Positions 17,723-26,737 of a stretch of DNA of 64,000 nucleotides are shown one piece after another. A program made the translations under genes and the position numbers. Under the pieces are notes generated by a model, which searched no databases, was not told the origin of the DNA, and was given only the letters and a program-made list of their open reading frames with translations. Source of the stretch: Denitromonas ohlonensis (lineage in GTDB: Bacteria; Pseudomonadota; Gammaproteobacteria; Burkholderiales; Rhodocyclaceae); assembly GCF_007625205.1 (NCBI RefSeq), contig NZ_VMNI01000002.1, forward strand, positions 186,001 to 250,000, given 5' to 3'. The first letter of the stretch is position 1; each line of letters begins with the position of its first letter.

Positions 17723-19735
17723 TTACATCCGGCCCAGCTTCCGGTACAAGGTATTGCGGCTGATCCCCAGCCGCCGCGCGGCGGCGGATACATTGCCGCC
17801 CTCCTCTTCGAGCACCTGCTCGATCGCCCGTTTTTCGATTGTTTCGAGCGACTCGGCCCCCTGCAGAGGCGCCACATCAATGCGCCGCGGCCGTGGCTCG
17901 GCCCGCTCAACGGGTTCGTCGGAATCGCTTTCCATGGCGAAAAGCTCTTCAGGCAAATGGGTGGAGTCGATCAGATCTTCATCGTCATCGAGCAAGGCCA
18001 CCGCCACCCGCAGCGCGTTGTGCATCTGGCGGATATTGCCCGGCCAGCGATAGCGCTCGAAGAAGGTCAGCACCTCTTCCGACACCGCAATATCGCGCAT
18101 GCCGTCGGTTTCAATCGCGATGATGTTGGCGACGATGGCGCGGATGTCCGTGCGCTCTCGCAACGACGGCAAGGTGACCGTGAGCCCGTTGACCCGGTAG
18201 TACAAGTCTTGACGGAAGGCGCCTGTCTTGACCGCGTCGACCAGATTTCGGTGGGTCGCGCACACCAGCGACACATCCACCGGCACCGGCTTGGCGCCAC
18301 CGAGCGGCGTCACGACCCGGTCCTGCAGCACACGCAGCAAACGCGCCTGCAGGTTGAGCGGCATATCGCCGATTTCGTCGAGAAACAAGGTGCCGCCGCA
18401 GGCTTGCTGGATCTTGCCGGTATAGCCTTCCTTGCGTGCGCCGGTAAATGCGCCACCGAGGTAGCCAAACAACTCGGACTCGATCAGGTTCTCGGGGATG
18501 GCCGCGCAATTGAGCGCCACGAAAGGCGCGCTGCGCCGCGGGCCGACATCATGAAAGGCCTTGGCGAACATCTCCTTGCCCACACCGGACTCACCGAGAA
18601 TCAACAGCGGAATGTCTTTGCCGACCATGCGGGTGGCGCGTTGAATCGCTGCGCCCATGCGCGCGTCACCGGTATCGAGACAGTCAAAGCTGACACGGCC
18701 ATCGCTGCAGGCCGATTTGCGCGTTCGCACGGGTGCCGCGGCAATCTTCGCGGGGGCGGGCGGCGGCGCGGAACGGGCGGCAGGCATCAGCGCCGCAGGC
18801 ATGTTCATGCGGGCATACACACGCTCGCCATGGCGGCGCGGCAGGGACGACAAGGCATGCGGATCACGCATGCTCCGATCCACAAAAACGCCGAAATTCT
18901 GATCGAACAACAGGCCGAAATCGAGCTGGCGCAGCATGTTGCGTGTGAGCTTGAGCAGCTCGAGTGCGCAGCGGTTGGCCCCCAGCAACTCGCCGCCCTG
19001 GTTGAAGGCCAGCACCCCCTCTTGCAAGGAACCGACGTATTCCATGCGCGGATGGAAAAACACCAGAATCTCGCGCCCGAACTCCGCCTCGAACAGCCGC
19101 TTTTCGAGCAACTGAGCGGACATGCGGACCAAGCCAAGCGTGTGCCGTTCGTGTGAGCGGGAGTCGCCGGAGATATCGAGCACCCCCATCAACTGACCAC
19201 CGGCATCAAAAATGGGCGACGCACTGCAGGTGAGGAAGGCGTTGCAATCGAAGAAGTGTTCGGCGCCCACCACCTCGACAGGGCGTTGCTCGGCAATCGC
19301 GGTGCCGATGGCATTGGTGCCGCGCAGCCCCTCGGCCCACTGGGCGCCAGCCTTCAGCGCCACCTGATCGGCGCGGCTGACAAAGTCGGCATCGCCCATG
19401 CCTTCGAGCACGAGTCCGTTGCCGTCGGACAAAATCACCACACTGCCAGTCGATCGGATTTGTTCATACAGATGACTGAGCACGCCGCGGGCATGGGAGA
19501 GCAAGAACGCATTGCGATCGCGCGTCTCGCGCAGTTGGCTGTCGGACACCGGATCCACGCCAGCAGAATGCGCCGACGCCTCCAGCCCGACCTGTATGCA
19601 GCGCGACCAGGAATTGGCCACCGGCCCCACCACTGGCACCAGCGCGTCGGCCGGCGCACCTTGTTCAAAAAAAGCCGTGCGAGCGTCGCGAACGCGGACA
19701 TCGCGGTGCTCCACTGATTGCAGCGGATTCTCCAT
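17723..19735 (-). CDS. AcoR-type sigma-54-dependent transcriptional activator (copy 1)
   Basis: 670 residues from ATG 19735, which has GGAGGAG just upstream. Order: N-terminal AcoR-like and GAF sensory region (about 20-330), AAA+ domain with Walker A GESGVGKE, the sigma-54 contact loop GAFTGA (in YLGGAFTGARKEG) and Walker B GGTLFLDEIGD, then a Fis-type helix-turn-helix (GNVSAAARRLGISRNTLYRKL) at the C terminus. It acts in the cytosol as a hexameric activator. It diverges from the cytochrome c-550 operon, which has a sigma-54 promoter and a 17-bp dyad at 19807. Effector unknown; alcohols or their aldehydes are likely from context. Confidence 0.92.
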   Translation of the reverse strand: MENPLQSVEHRDVRVRDARTAFFEQGAPADALVPVVGPVANSWSRCIQVGLEASAHSAGVDPVSDSQLRETRDRNAFLLSHARGVLSHLYEQIRSTGSVVILSDGNGLVLEGMGDADFVSRADQVALKAGAQWAEGLRGTNAIGTAIAEQRPVEVVGAEHFFDCNAFLTCSASPIFDAGGQLMGVLDISGDSRSHERHTLGLVRMSAQLLEKRLFEAEFGREILVFFHPRMEYVGSLQEGVLAFNQGGELLGANRCALELLKLTRNMLRQLDFGLLFDQNFGVFVDRSMRDPHALSSLPRRHGERVYARMNMPAALMPAARSAPPPAPAKIAAAPVRTRKSACSDGRVSFDCLDTGDARMGAAIQRATRMVGKDIPLLILGESGVGKEMFAKAFHDVGPRRSAPFVALNCAAIPENLIESELFGYLGGAFTGARKEGYTGKIQQACGGTLFLDEIGDMPLNLQARLLRVLQDRVVTPLGGAKPVPVDVSLVCATHRNLVDAVKTGAFRQDLYYRVNGLTVTLPSLRERTDIRAIVANIIAIETDGMRDIAVSEEVLTFFERYRWPGNIRQMHNALRVAVALLDDDEDLIDSTHLPEELFAMESDSDEPVERAEPRPRRIDVAPLQGAESLETIEKRAIEQVLEEEGGNVSAAARRLGISRNTLYRKLGRM

Positions 19736-19806
19736 CGTCTCCTCCATCCAGCTATTTATTATTATTTTTCTGATAGTTATGCGGACCTGTTCCTCAACGT
19801 AGCAAC

Positions 19807-19823
19807 TGCTCCAAGCTGGAGCA
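19807..19823. promoter_or_regulatory. Predicted enhancer site, perfect dyad TGCTCC-N5-GGAGCA
   Basis: A perfect 6-5-6 inverted repeat (TGCTCC AAGCT GGAGCA), whose right end is 130 bases upstream of the -24 element at 19953. Closely related dyads occur at 26710, 45790 and 22856. Distance and symmetry fit an upstream activating site for a Fis-type sigma-54 activator. Confidence 0.7.
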
Positions 19824-19952
19824 CGCTGGGCAGATCCATGTGTCACCTATCACGCAACTAGTGTGCCAGCGAACACTGACAAAAGGCTGACCATCCGTCG
19901 CTTCGGCGCTATCAGCCGCTTCCGCTTGGGATGAGCGCGCCGTGAAAGCAAC

Positions 19953-19967
19953 TGGCACAGCCTTTGC
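19953..19967 (+). promoter_or_regulatory. Sigma-54 promoter of the cytochrome c-550 operon
   Basis: TGGCACA-GCCT-TTGC matches the -24/-12 consensus TGGCACG-N4-TTGC at all but one position, with GG and GC at the required spacing. The start of transcription would fall near 19979, about 54 bases before the ATG at 20033. Confidence 0.8.
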
Positions 19968-20032
19968 GGGGGAGAGCTCACCCCCTGCCCTCGAGCAGTG
20001 GATCGAACTCAACCAAGATAGAGGAACCCGTC

Positions 20033-20464
20033 ATGCCTTACCTGCCCACTCTCCGTCCCTTGCGCCACGCTGCGGTGATCCTCGCCCTCGGCGTCTCGGG
20101 CCAAGCCCTTGCACACGGCGACGTGACACCGCAAGCCGTCGATACCAGCACATTGAAGTCGCTCGGCGCCGACTGGCTGCCCGAGAACCCCTACCGGGGC
20201 GACAAGGAAGCCATCCGCATTGGCGACTCCGCCTACAACCAGAACTGTGCGCGCTGCCACGGCCTGGGCGGCATCTCCGGCGGTATCGCGCCTGACCTCC
20301 GCATGCTGCCCGAGGGCATGGAAGGCGATGAGATCTTCATGCAGCGCATTCGCAATGGCGCCACCCGCAACGGCAAAGTCTACATGCCCCCGTTCGAAGG
20401 TATTCTGCAACAAGAAGCCATGTGGTCGATTCGTGCCTGGTTGGAGACTGTCCATGAAGAATAA
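20033..20464 (+). CDS. pedF: Cytochrome c-550 of the PedF type
   Basis: 143 residues: signal peptide ending at ALAHGD, then the stretch NPYRGDKEAIRIGDSAYNQ, one haem site CARCH and Met residues (RNGKVYMPPF) suited as axial ligand. The NPYR/AIxIG pattern is shared with the second such cytochrome at 43185. PedF-type cytochromes accept electrons from PQQ alcohol dehydrogenases in the periplasm. GAGG precedes the ATG at 20033. First gene of a sigma-54 controlled operon. Confidence 0.9.
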   Translation: MPYLPTLRPLRHAAVILALGVSGQALAHGDVTPQAVDTSTLKSLGADWLPENPYRGDKEAIRIGDSAYNQNCARCHGLGGISGGIAPDLRMLPEGMEGDEIFMQRIRNGATRNGKVYMPPFEGILQQEAMWSIRAWLETVHEE

Positions 20465-21305
20465 TCTGCGCCGCATCGCTCTCGGATCGCTCGCCGCTGT
20501 CGCCTGCCTGGCGGCCAGCCTGAGCCACGCCACCGCCGCCGACGCGCTGGAAATCCAGCAGCCGGGCCGCCTGCGCGTTGCCGTGTATGCCGACTTTCCG
20601 CCCTATTCCGCCAAAGGCAAGGGCGTCGACATCGCCATCGGCCGCGAGCTGGCCAAGCGCATGGGCCTGACCGCCGATGTGGTTGAAGTCACCGCCGACG
20701 AGGACATGAACGACGACCTGCGCAACATGGTCTGGAAAGGTCACTACCTGGGCACCCGCCCCGGCGACGTGATGCTGCATGTACCGGTGGATCAGCGCCT
20801 GGCTGAACTCAACGACAAAGTGCGAATCTTCGCACCCTACCACCTCGAATCGCTTGCCGTGGCGCGCGATCCGGCACGTGTACCGCCGGTCAAAGGCTCG
20901 GCCGCCACGGCGCTGGAGGTGTTCACGCGCGAAAAGGTTGGCGTCGAAACTGCCAGCCTCGCCGACGACTTCCTGCTCGGCGTGCTCAATGGCCGGCTGC
21001 GCGACAACGTGGTGCACTTCAAGACCGTCAATGACGCCGTCGCCGCGCTCAAGGCTGGCAGCATTGCCGCGGTGATGGCCTCTCGCGCCGAGATCGAGGG
21101 TGCGCTGGGCGCGCCGGGGAACATTGATGTCGGCCCCGTCTCGATGCCGGAACTGCGCATCAAGGGCTGGTCGCTGGGCATGGCCGTCAAGGCAGACAGC
21201 ACGGTGCTGGCCGAGGCGCTCTCACAGGCCATGATCGACATCCAGCGTGACGGCACACTCGCGCGCATCTTCAAAGAACACGGCATCACTCACCAAACCC
21301 CCTGA
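20454..21305 (+). CDS. Quinoprotein-associated periplasmic substrate-binding-like protein (MoxJ/XoxJ/PedG type)
   Basis: 283 residues, starting 11 bases before the end of the cytochrome gene. Signal peptide ending near SHATAAD, then a type II periplasmic binding fold: RLRVAVYADFPPYSAKGKGVDIAIGRELAKRMG and GWSLGMAVKADSTVLAEAL are typical. No permease or ATPase is nearby, which fits the class that serves PQQ dehydrogenases, not import. Its proposed role is activation of, or a docking partner for, the dehydrogenase. Confidence 0.88.
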   Translation: MKNNLRRIALGSLAAVACLAASLSHATAADALEIQQPGRLRVAVYADFPPYSAKGKGVDIAIGRELAKRMGLTADVVEVTADEDMNDDLRNMVWKGHYLGTRPGDVMLHVPVDQRLAELNDKVRIFAPYHLESLAVARDPARVPPVKGSAATALEVFTREKVGVETASLADDFLLGVLNGRLRDNVVHFKTVNDAVAALKAGSIAAVMASRAEIEGALGAPGNIDVGPVSMPELRIKGWSLGMAVKADSTVLAEALSQAMIDIQRDGTLARIFKEHGITHQTP

Positions 21306-21345
21306 CCACAGAATCGATGGCATGACCATCGGCGAGGAGACACCC

Positions 21346-22296
21346 ATGCGTAAAACAACACTGAAATCAGCACTGACCCTGGCGCTCTGCGGCTTTGCCG
21401 GCGCCGTTCTGGCCGCGCCACTGGCCTACGTACCCAACGAAAAATCGGGCACCGTCAGCGTCATCGACACCGCCACCGACACCGTCACCACCACGCTGAA
21501 GATCAGCGAGCGGCCGCGCGGCATCGCCATCGCACCCGACGGCAGCCGGCTGTACCTCACCGACTCGCCGACCGAATCGCTCGTCGTGGTCGATCTGGCC
21601 AGCGGCAAACCCGTTGCCAGCTGGAAACTCGGCGACTCGCCCGAGGGCCTGTACATCTCTCGCGACGGCAAGCTGCTGGCCGCGGCGGTTGAAGAAGACA
21701 ACAGCGTCGCCCTGCTCGAAGCGGCCACCGGCAAGACGCTGGCGCACATCAAGGTGAAGGGCGAAAACCCCGAGCACGCCGTCTTCAGCCCCGACGGAAA
21801 ATGGCTCTACGCCAGCGCCGAAGACGCCGAACAGGTCGACGTGATTGACGTCGCCGCTATGAAGCAGGTTGCGCAGATTCCGGTCGCCAAACGTCCGCGC
21901 GGCATCGGCTTTACGCCCGACGGCAGCCGCGCCTATGTGGCCTGCGAGATCGGCAACACGGTGTTCGCCATCGACGTCGCCACCCACTCCGTGATCGCCA
22001 GCATCCCGGCCGGCAAGTTCTCCAACGGCATCGCCATCAGCCCCGACGGCAAGCGGGTGTACGTCTCCAATGGCAAGGACGCCACGGTCATGGCCATCGA
22101 CACCGCGACCAACACCGTGGTGGGCACGGTCCCGGTCGGCAAGCGCCCGTGGAACATGGCGATCACGCCCGACGGCGCCAAGCTTTACGTGGCCAACGGC
22201 CGCTCCGACACCGTCACCGTGATCGACACCGCCAGCCTCAAGGCGATCAAGGACGTTCCGGTCGGCAGCTTCCCCTGGGGTGTGGTGATCCGATGA
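21346..22296 (+). CDS. YVTN beta-propeller protein associated with PQQ-dependent catabolism
   Basis: 316 residues; ATG 21346 has GAGGAGA upstream. Signal peptide ends at VLAAPLA. About seven repeats of the YVTN kind (GTVSVIDTATDTVTTTLK, IAIAPDGSRLYLTD, VFSPDGKWLYASA, NGIAISPDGKRVYVSNGKDATV) of roughly 42 residues. This matches the beta-propeller family found beside quinoprotein alcohol dehydrogenase genes. Periplasmic; may bind or guide the dehydrogenase or cytochrome. Its stop codon overlaps the next start (ATGA). Confidence 0.88.
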   Translation: MRKTTLKSALTLALCGFAGAVLAAPLAYVPNEKSGTVSVIDTATDTVTTTLKISERPRGIAIAPDGSRLYLTDSPTESLVVVDLASGKPVASWKLGDSPEGLYISRDGKLLAAAVEEDNSVALLEAATGKTLAHIKVKGENPEHAVFSPDGKWLYASAEDAEQVDVIDVAAMKQVAQIPVAKRPRGIGFTPDGSRAYVACEIGNTVFAIDVATHSVIASIPAGKFSNGIAISPDGKRVYVSNGKDATVMAIDTATNTVVGTVPVGKRPWNMAITPDGAKLYVANGRSDTVTVIDTASLKAIKDVPVGSFPWGVVIR

Positions 22297-22817
22297 GCCC
22301 GCGCTACAGCCGCGTTGCCATGGGCCTGCACTGGCTCATGGCGGTGCTTGTGACCGGGCTGATTGGCTGGGGGCTCTGGATGGCGGATCTGCCCAAGGGG
22401 CCGGAGCGCGGCTGGGCGATCGGCATTCACAAATCCTTCGGGATGCTGGCCTTGATGCTTGTTTTTGTGCGTCTGGGCTGGCGCATCGGCCACCGCCCGC
22501 CGCCAAACCCGGTGCTGACCGCCATCGAAACACGCCTGGCCAACGCCGCGCATCACCTGCTGTATGTGCTGCTGGTGGTGGTGCCGTGCATGGGGCTGAC
22601 CTCGGTCAATTTCACCAAGTACCCGCTCAAGTTCTTTGGTGTCGAAATACCCAAGGCCGGCTGGCCCGATGAATCACTCAACGCGCTGTTCAGCACCACC
22701 CACAAATATCTGGCCTGGACGCTGATCGCGCTGATCGTGCTGCATGTGGCTGCTGCCATTCGTCACACCGTACGTCGGGACGGCACTTTGCAACGGATGC
22801 TGCCGGCCAGGCGCTGA
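22293..22817 (+). CDS. Cytochrome b561 family membrane protein
   Basis: 174 residues with four membrane helices. Conserved His residues for two b haems are visible (GLHWLM, GIHKSFGM, AHHLLYVL, TTHKYLAW, VLHVAAAIRH). It probably passes electrons between periplasmic quinoprotein or cytochrome and the quinone pool. Last gene of the sigma-54 operon; followed by a long imperfect stem at 22846-22882. Confidence 0.9.
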   Translation: MSPRYSRVAMGLHWLMAVLVTGLIGWGLWMADLPKGPERGWAIGIHKSFGMLALMLVFVRLGWRIGHRPPPNPVLTAIETRLANAAHHLLYVLLVVVPCMGLTSVNFTKYPLKFFGVEIPKAGWPDESLNALFSTTHKYLAWTLIALIVLHVAAAIRHTVRRDGTLQRMLPARR

Positions 22818-22845
22818 ACACCTCGCGATACACATGTGCATCGAA

Positions 22846-22882
22846 ACGGCACATCTGCTCCATTTCGGAACAGGTGTGCCGT
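22846..22882. repeat. Long inverted repeat after the cytochrome b561 gene, containing the dyad TGCTCC-N5-GGAACA
   Basis: Outer arms ACGGCACA (22846-22853) and TGTGCCGT (22875-22882) are perfect; the inner dyad TGCTCC ATTTC GGAACA lies at 22856-22872 and matches the activator sites found elsewhere. No sigma-54 promoter was found within range on either strand. It may be a transcript-end stem without a T run, or an orphan activator site. Confidence 0.5.
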
Positions 22883-22991
22883 GCAAGTCTTGTGGCCGCT
22901 ACGTCAACCGCCTGCCAGCGACGGCCGAAGTACGATCAAAAAATTGAATGCGCGGCTCGGCAGCATCGCGCCCGGCAGACACTCCTCACGA

Positions 22992-23402
22992 TCAGTCGTC
23001 GCGCGGACCAATCCAGGCAAACGGGTTGTGGGCCAGTTCCCACAAATATCCGTCCGGGTCTTTGAAGTAACCGCTGTAGCCACCCCAGAACACTTTTTGC
23101 GGCGCTTTGGCCAGCGTCGCACCCGCCGCCAGCGCCTGCGCCATCACCCGGTCCACCTCGGCTTCAGAGGCCAGATTGTGGGCCAGCGAAAAACCGGGAA
23201 AGCCTTCGCCCTCCTTGCTCACCTGTGCGTCCTCGGCCAGCGCATCGCGGCCATACAGCCCGAGCCACGTGCCATTGAGCGTGAAGAACGCGACCCCCGG
23301 CGGCGATTCCATACGCGGAAAATCCAGGCCTTCTTCGTAAAAATGGATGGATGCGGCCAGATCGCGCACCCCCAGGGTGATCATGCTGATACGCGGCTTC
23401 AT
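22992..23402 (-). CDS. VOC (glyoxalase/bleomycin-resistance) family protein
   Basis: 136 residues in one paired beta-alpha-beta-beta-beta module plus a second: starts MKPRISMITLGVRDLAASIHFYEEGLDF and ends YSGYFKDPDGYLWELAHNPF, both family hallmarks. GGAGG lies seven bases before ATG 23402. Possible metal ligands are the Glu in YLWELAHN and a residue in the N-terminal strand. Substrate unknown. It follows an acetyltransferase gene on the same strand with a one-base gap and may be cotranscribed. Confidence 0.88.
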   Translation of the reverse strand: MKPRISMITLGVRDLAASIHFYEEGLDFPRMESPPGVAFFTLNGTWLGLYGRDALAEDAQVSKEGEGFPGFSLAHNLASEAEVDRVMAQALAAGATLAKAPQKVFWGGYSGYFKDPDGYLWELAHNPFAWIGPRDD

Positions 23403-23403
23403 G

Positions 23404-23988
23404 TCATTTCCTCCGTCGTGTAAGCCCCTGCGCATGCCACTGCGCGACAGGCAAACGGTACCAGCAGTGCGCACGCAAGGGGCTGCCATCGGCCAGCAAC
23501 GGATGCATGAACTGCCCCGTCTGGCGCATCCCGAGGCGCGACATGACCGCGCGGGAGCGAGTATTGATGGTGGCGGTAAACGACACGATCTCGGACAGCG
23601 CCAGCTGCTCAAAGCCCACCGCCAACGCGCCGCGCGCCGCCTCGCTGGCATAACCCTGCCCCCAGAACGGCAGCGCCAGCCGCCAGCCAATCTCCACGCA
23701 AGGTGAAAACGGCAAGGCAGCGGGGGGCTCGTGCAAACCCACAAAACCGATGAACTCGCCGGTGCGTTTCAGCTCGCAGGCCCAGAAGCCCCAGCCGCGC
23801 GCCTCGATCAGCGCCGCACAGCGTGCTGCCAAGGCGTCGCTGGCCTCATGGCTCAGTGTCGAGGGAAAAAACGCCATCACCTCCGGATCGGCATTGAGCG
23901 CCGCGAACGGCCCGCGGTCGGTCGTCCGCCACTGGCGCAGACGCAAACGTTCCGTTTCAAACTCGATCACCGCCTCGGCTGTCAGCAT
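23404..23988 (-). CDS. GNAT family N-acetyltransferase (RimJ/RimL-like)
   Basis: 194 residues from ATG 23988. It shows the pattern of Acetyltransf_3 proteins: FETERLRLRQWRTTDRGPFAALNADPEVMAFF at the start, EIGWRLALPFWGQGYASEAARGAL as the acetyl-CoA loop (GQGYA), and TINTRSRAVMSRLGMRQTG near the end. Cytosolic; may acetylate a ribosomal protein, antibiotic or metabolite. The frame continues upstream to 24069 but ATG 23988, with GAGGAG at about twelve bases, fits the conserved domain start. Confidence 0.85.
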   Translation of the reverse strand: MLTAEAVIEFETERLRLRQWRTTDRGPFAALNADPEVMAFFPSTLSHEASDALAARCAALIEARGWGFWACELKRTGEFIGFVGLHEPPAALPFSPCVEIGWRLALPFWGQGYASEAARGALAVGFEQLALSEIVSFTATINTRSRAVMSRLGMRQTGQFMHPLLADGSPLRAHCWYRLPVAQWHAQGLTRRRK

Positions 23989-24121
23989 GTTCACCGCGCT
24001 CTCCTCTACCGCTTCAGCATAGAAAAGCCGCGCCGCGGCGTCCACGCAAGCGGCCGGCACCGCCGGCACTGATTCACATCAGTCCGGCGGGCCGGCCCAC
24101 TGCGCGATGACGATACGCGAG

Positions 24122-24442
24122 CTACTTTTCGGCGCCCGCCAGAATCCAGGCAATCGCCGCGTTCAGGTTGTCGTTGCTGATCTTGGCCTCGTCATTCGGG
24201 GTCATCGGAATCTGCCCCCAGACCCCGGCGCCACCCTCACGCACCTTGGCAAACAAGGCGCTCTGCACATCGGCCTGACCCGCATACTTGGCCGCGATAT
24301 CGCGAAAAGACGGGCCCACCATTTTCTTGTCGAGCGCGTGACAGCTGATGCAGCGCGCTTTTTTCACCACGTCGTACGAGGCCGACGCAGGCTGAATGAA
24401 TCCGAGCGCAAGCGCGACGACGAGCAACACTTTTGTACGCAT
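24122..24442 (-). CDS. Class I cytochrome c (c-551/c5-like), periplasmic
   Basis: 106 residues: signal peptide ending at PASASYD, haem site CISCH at residues 31-35, and the ligand Met in WGQIPMTPN. Size and motifs fit cytochrome c-551 or c-552 that carries electrons to an oxidase. AAGGAAA precedes ATG 24442. It stands after DUF779 and the ExaC-like aldehyde dehydrogenase on the same strand and may be part of alcohol oxidation, though this is only by position. Confidence 0.9.
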   Translation of the reverse strand: MRTKVLLVVALALGFIQPASASYDVVKKARCISCHALDKKMVGPSFRDIAAKYAGQADVQSALFAKVREGGAGVWGQIPMTPNDEAKISNDNLNAAIAWILAGAEK

Positions 24443-24461
24443 GAAAATTTCCTTGAATAAA

Positions 24462-24836
24462 TTATTTCACCAGGCCGGAGGCTGCTAGCTCGGCCCACTC
24501 AGCATCGGTAAACAGACGGGATCGCGTATGAAAGGACACGCCTTCCGGCCCTTCGAGCGAGAAGGTGCCGCCGCCTCGCGCCTCGATCACGTCGATGATC
24601 AATTGGGTGTGCTTCCAGTACTCGTACTGCGAGCTGCTGATGTAAAACGGCGTGCCGCCGATCTCGCCGAGAAACACGTCGTTGTCGACAGTGATCTCGC
24701 CCTTCAGGTAGCAATTGGCCGCGCTGCCGTCACAGCACCCGCCCGACTGATGAAACAACAGATCGGGGCCGTGCTTGGCCTTGAGCCGGTCGATCAGCGC
24801 CAGTGCCGCGTCGGTGGCTATCACTCGGTCGATCAT
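24462..24836 (-). CDS. DUF779 domain protein
   Basis: 124 residues, the full DUF779 length. Conserved features: LLFHQSGGCCDGSAANCYLKG with a Cys pair near residues 33-34 and a third Cys, GGTPFYISSSQYEYWKHTQLIIDV, and the C-terminal FSLEGPEGVSFHTRSRLFT. DUF779 genes are usually next to acetaldehyde or aldehyde dehydrogenases, as here. Function unknown; a metal or thiol role is suggested by the Cys cluster. Confidence 0.9.
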   Translation of the reverse strand: MIDRVIATDAALALIDRLKAKHGPDLLFHQSGGCCDGSAANCYLKGEITVDNDVFLGEIGGTPFYISSSQYEYWKHTQLIIDVIEARGGGTFSLEGPEGVSFHTRSRLFTDAEWAELAASGLVK

Positions 24837-24864
24837 GAAACACTCCTAGAACACGCCGCCAGAC

Positions 24865-24894
24865 AAGAAAAACGGGGCGACCGAAGCCGCCCCG
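24865..24894 (-). terminator. Rho-independent terminator between aldehyde dehydrogenase and DUF779
   Basis: Arms CGGGGCG (24873-24879) and CGCCCCG (24888-24894) close a short loop. Read on the minus strand they are followed by TTTTTCTT. It would end or reduce transcription from the aldehyde dehydrogenase gene before DUF779. Confidence 0.7.
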
Positions 24895-24982
24895 AAAAGA
24901 CTCCTGACTGCGAGGAGGGAGAACACAGTGTGCGGCCGACCCCGGGGCATCCGCGCCCGGCCGCGTATGGCTTGGAAGTTGT

Positions 24983-26503
<1,521 letters not shown>

Positions 26504-26563
26504 GGTGTCTCCAGTGGTCTGAACTATTCGGGTGCGGACACTCGTCCGTCGCAGAACACCATC

Positions 26564-26578
26564 GCAGGCACCGTGCCA
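26564..26578 (-). promoter_or_regulatory. Sigma-54 promoter of the ExaC-like aldehyde dehydrogenase
   Basis: Read on the minus strand: TGGCACG-GTGC-CTGC, one mismatch (C for T) to TGGCACG-N4-TTGC with GG and GC spacing kept. Transcription would begin near 26553, about 50 bases before ATG 26503. The dyad at 26710 is 132 bases upstream of the -24 element. Confidence 0.78.
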
Positions 26579-26709
26579 AGCCGCACCCACCACCCGGAAT
26601 TCCAATCGAATCCCACGCCACACAAGGCGTGACGCGCCGGGCACGGCGCCACGCCCACTGCCCAGCCGGGCAGGTGCACACCGCGCGGGATGCTTCGAAA
26701 AAGCGCAAC

Positions 26710-26726
26710 TGTTCCATCATGGAGCG
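26710..26726. promoter_or_regulatory. Predicted enhancer site, dyad TGTTCC-N5-GGAGCG
   Basis: TGTTCC ATCAT GGAGCG keeps the 6-5-6 layout of the sites at 19807 and 45790, with the last base changed. Its core TCCAT-C-ATGGA is a perfect palindrome. It lies between the divergent aldehyde dehydrogenase and activator genes, 132 bases from the -24 element. Confidence 0.65.
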
Positions 26727-26737
26727 CTTGCGAGCAG

